Origin: an uncultured Bacilli bacterium
GTDB lineage: Bacteria > Bacillota_I > Bacilli_A > RF39 > UBA660
Assembly: GCA_934130105.1 (NCBI GenBank)
Contig: CAKOXL010000002.1
Coordinates: 1-64,000 of the forward strand
Direction of reading: 5' to 3'
Length of the DNA stretch: 64,000 nt
Part shown: positions 63,781 to 64,000 of the stretch, in pieces
Numbering within the stretch: position 1 is the first letter of the stretch
Layout: the number at the start of each line of letters is the position of its first letter
Program-made: the position numbers and the translations under genes
Notes under the pieces: generated by a model
The model's input: only the letters and a program-made list of their open reading frames with translations
What the model was told of the DNA's origin: nothing
Database searches by the model: none

Positions 63781-63873
63781 CACTCGACATCTTGTAATCG
63801 ACTCCTTGTTTCTGTTTTTACAGAACGGTACTACGGCACCGAGTCCTCCGATGACACATTTAAATTTTAACTT
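63781..63873 (-). ncRNA. Structured leader RNA, candidate guanidine-IV (mepA) riboswitch
   Basis: The RNA from about 63873 contains a GC-rich region unlike the flanking AT-rich DNA. GACTC pairs with GAGTC and encloses CGGT/ACCG and a TTCTGT-AAAA-ACAGAA hairpin. A 3' segment GATGTCGAGTGAGCTCGG leads into the terminator stem. A structured aptamer next to an intrinsic terminator in front of a MATE gene matches the mepA motif, the fourth guanidine riboswitch class. The class assignment is by recall of gene association and layout, not by alignment. Confidence 0.5.
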
Positions 63874-63879
63874 GTGCTA

Positions 63880-63908
63880 ATTGTATTACATTTTACTATC
63901 AATGTCAA
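63880..63908 (-). promoter_or_regulatory. Consensus promoter of the leader RNA and kinase/MATE operon
   Basis: TTGACA (63903-63908) and TACAAT (63880-63885) with a 17-base spacer. The predicted transcript starts at about 63873, at the beginning of the structured leader. Confidence 0.88.
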
Positions 63909-64000
63909 TAGTTATAAATTTGTTTACTAATTTTAATATTAAATTACATTTTTTAGATAATCACTTCCCGCTTAATTAATTTAAAATACCAAATTACCAA

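Noticed and set aside
63955..64000. Start or end of another gene at the right edge
   Set aside because: The visible 45 bases contain stops in several frames and no decisive signal.

Overview
The window is a very AT-rich chromosomal segment from a low-GC member of the Bacillota. The genetic code looks standard: TGG encodes Trp and TGA acts as a stop. Gene order and family content point to an uncultured gut-type Bacilli or Erysipelotrichia-like lineage (RF39/Mycoplasmatota-like). That placement is inferred from gene content; no search or tree was run. Gene names come from recognised motifs and conserved Bacillus subtilis-type gene order.

Region 1 (1-19.4 kb) is mostly vertically inherited housekeeping DNA. 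It holds a tRNA-Val(UAC), an S1-domain protein, an Nfu iron-sulfur scaffold, and a yutH/yutD/yunB-like block with sporulation-linked families. Next come a ferredoxin, trpS with a yjbA-like gene facing it, and an ireB-ruvX-yrzB-mltG-trmR-trhP1-(lipoprotein)-trhP2 cluster. The last three named genes form the 5-hydroxyuridine/5-methoxyuridine wobble-modification route, and tRNA-Val(UAC) is a known type of substrate. A GluP-type rhomboid gene, lspA-rluD, an Asn-rich membrane protein gene and typA follow.

Region 2 (19.4-49.4 kb) is the most striking part: about 30 kb of collinear minus-strand genes that mix two nanomachines. The upstream half is a Tad/type IVc pilus set: two surface/membrane proteins, a class B-like sortase, a 1007-residue Cys-rich secreted protein, a pseudopilin, CpaB, TadA, TadB, TadC, a flavin oxidoreductase plus GT-C-type membrane enzyme pair, a short Flp pilin, TadE and a P-loop-less TadZ. 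The downstream half is a conjugation-type T4SS set: a VirB2-like pilin, two paralogues with large ectodomains, VirB6, PrgI, a TrsD-like protein, VirB4, a SpoIID-NlpC/P60 wall hydrolase, a lipoprotein and VirD4. No relaxase, integrase or att-like repeat was seen, so the cluster may be a resident secretion, adhesion or DNA-handling machine rather than an integrative element.

Region 3 (49.4-52.9 kb) has a thioredoxin-like lipoprotein, a TasA/CalY-like protein with an FGE/C-type-lectin-like C-terminus that resembles a diversity-generating-retroelement target, and an orphan lipoprotein with a near-consensus promoter.

Region 4 (52.9-64 kb) is accessory metabolism and stress functions. A dxs-merR-aldo/keto reductase-flavodoxin-CMD-cupin-DUF362-flavodoxin operon lies behind a promoter with the 19-bp spacer and inverted repeat typical of MerR activation. 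GNAT, TetR, a small membrane protein and a PanE-like reductase follow. The window ends with a cytidylate-kinase-like/MATE pair behind a strong promoter and a structured leader with a terminator (candidate guanidine-IV/mepA riboswitch). No CRISPR array, rRNA or insertion sequence was found.
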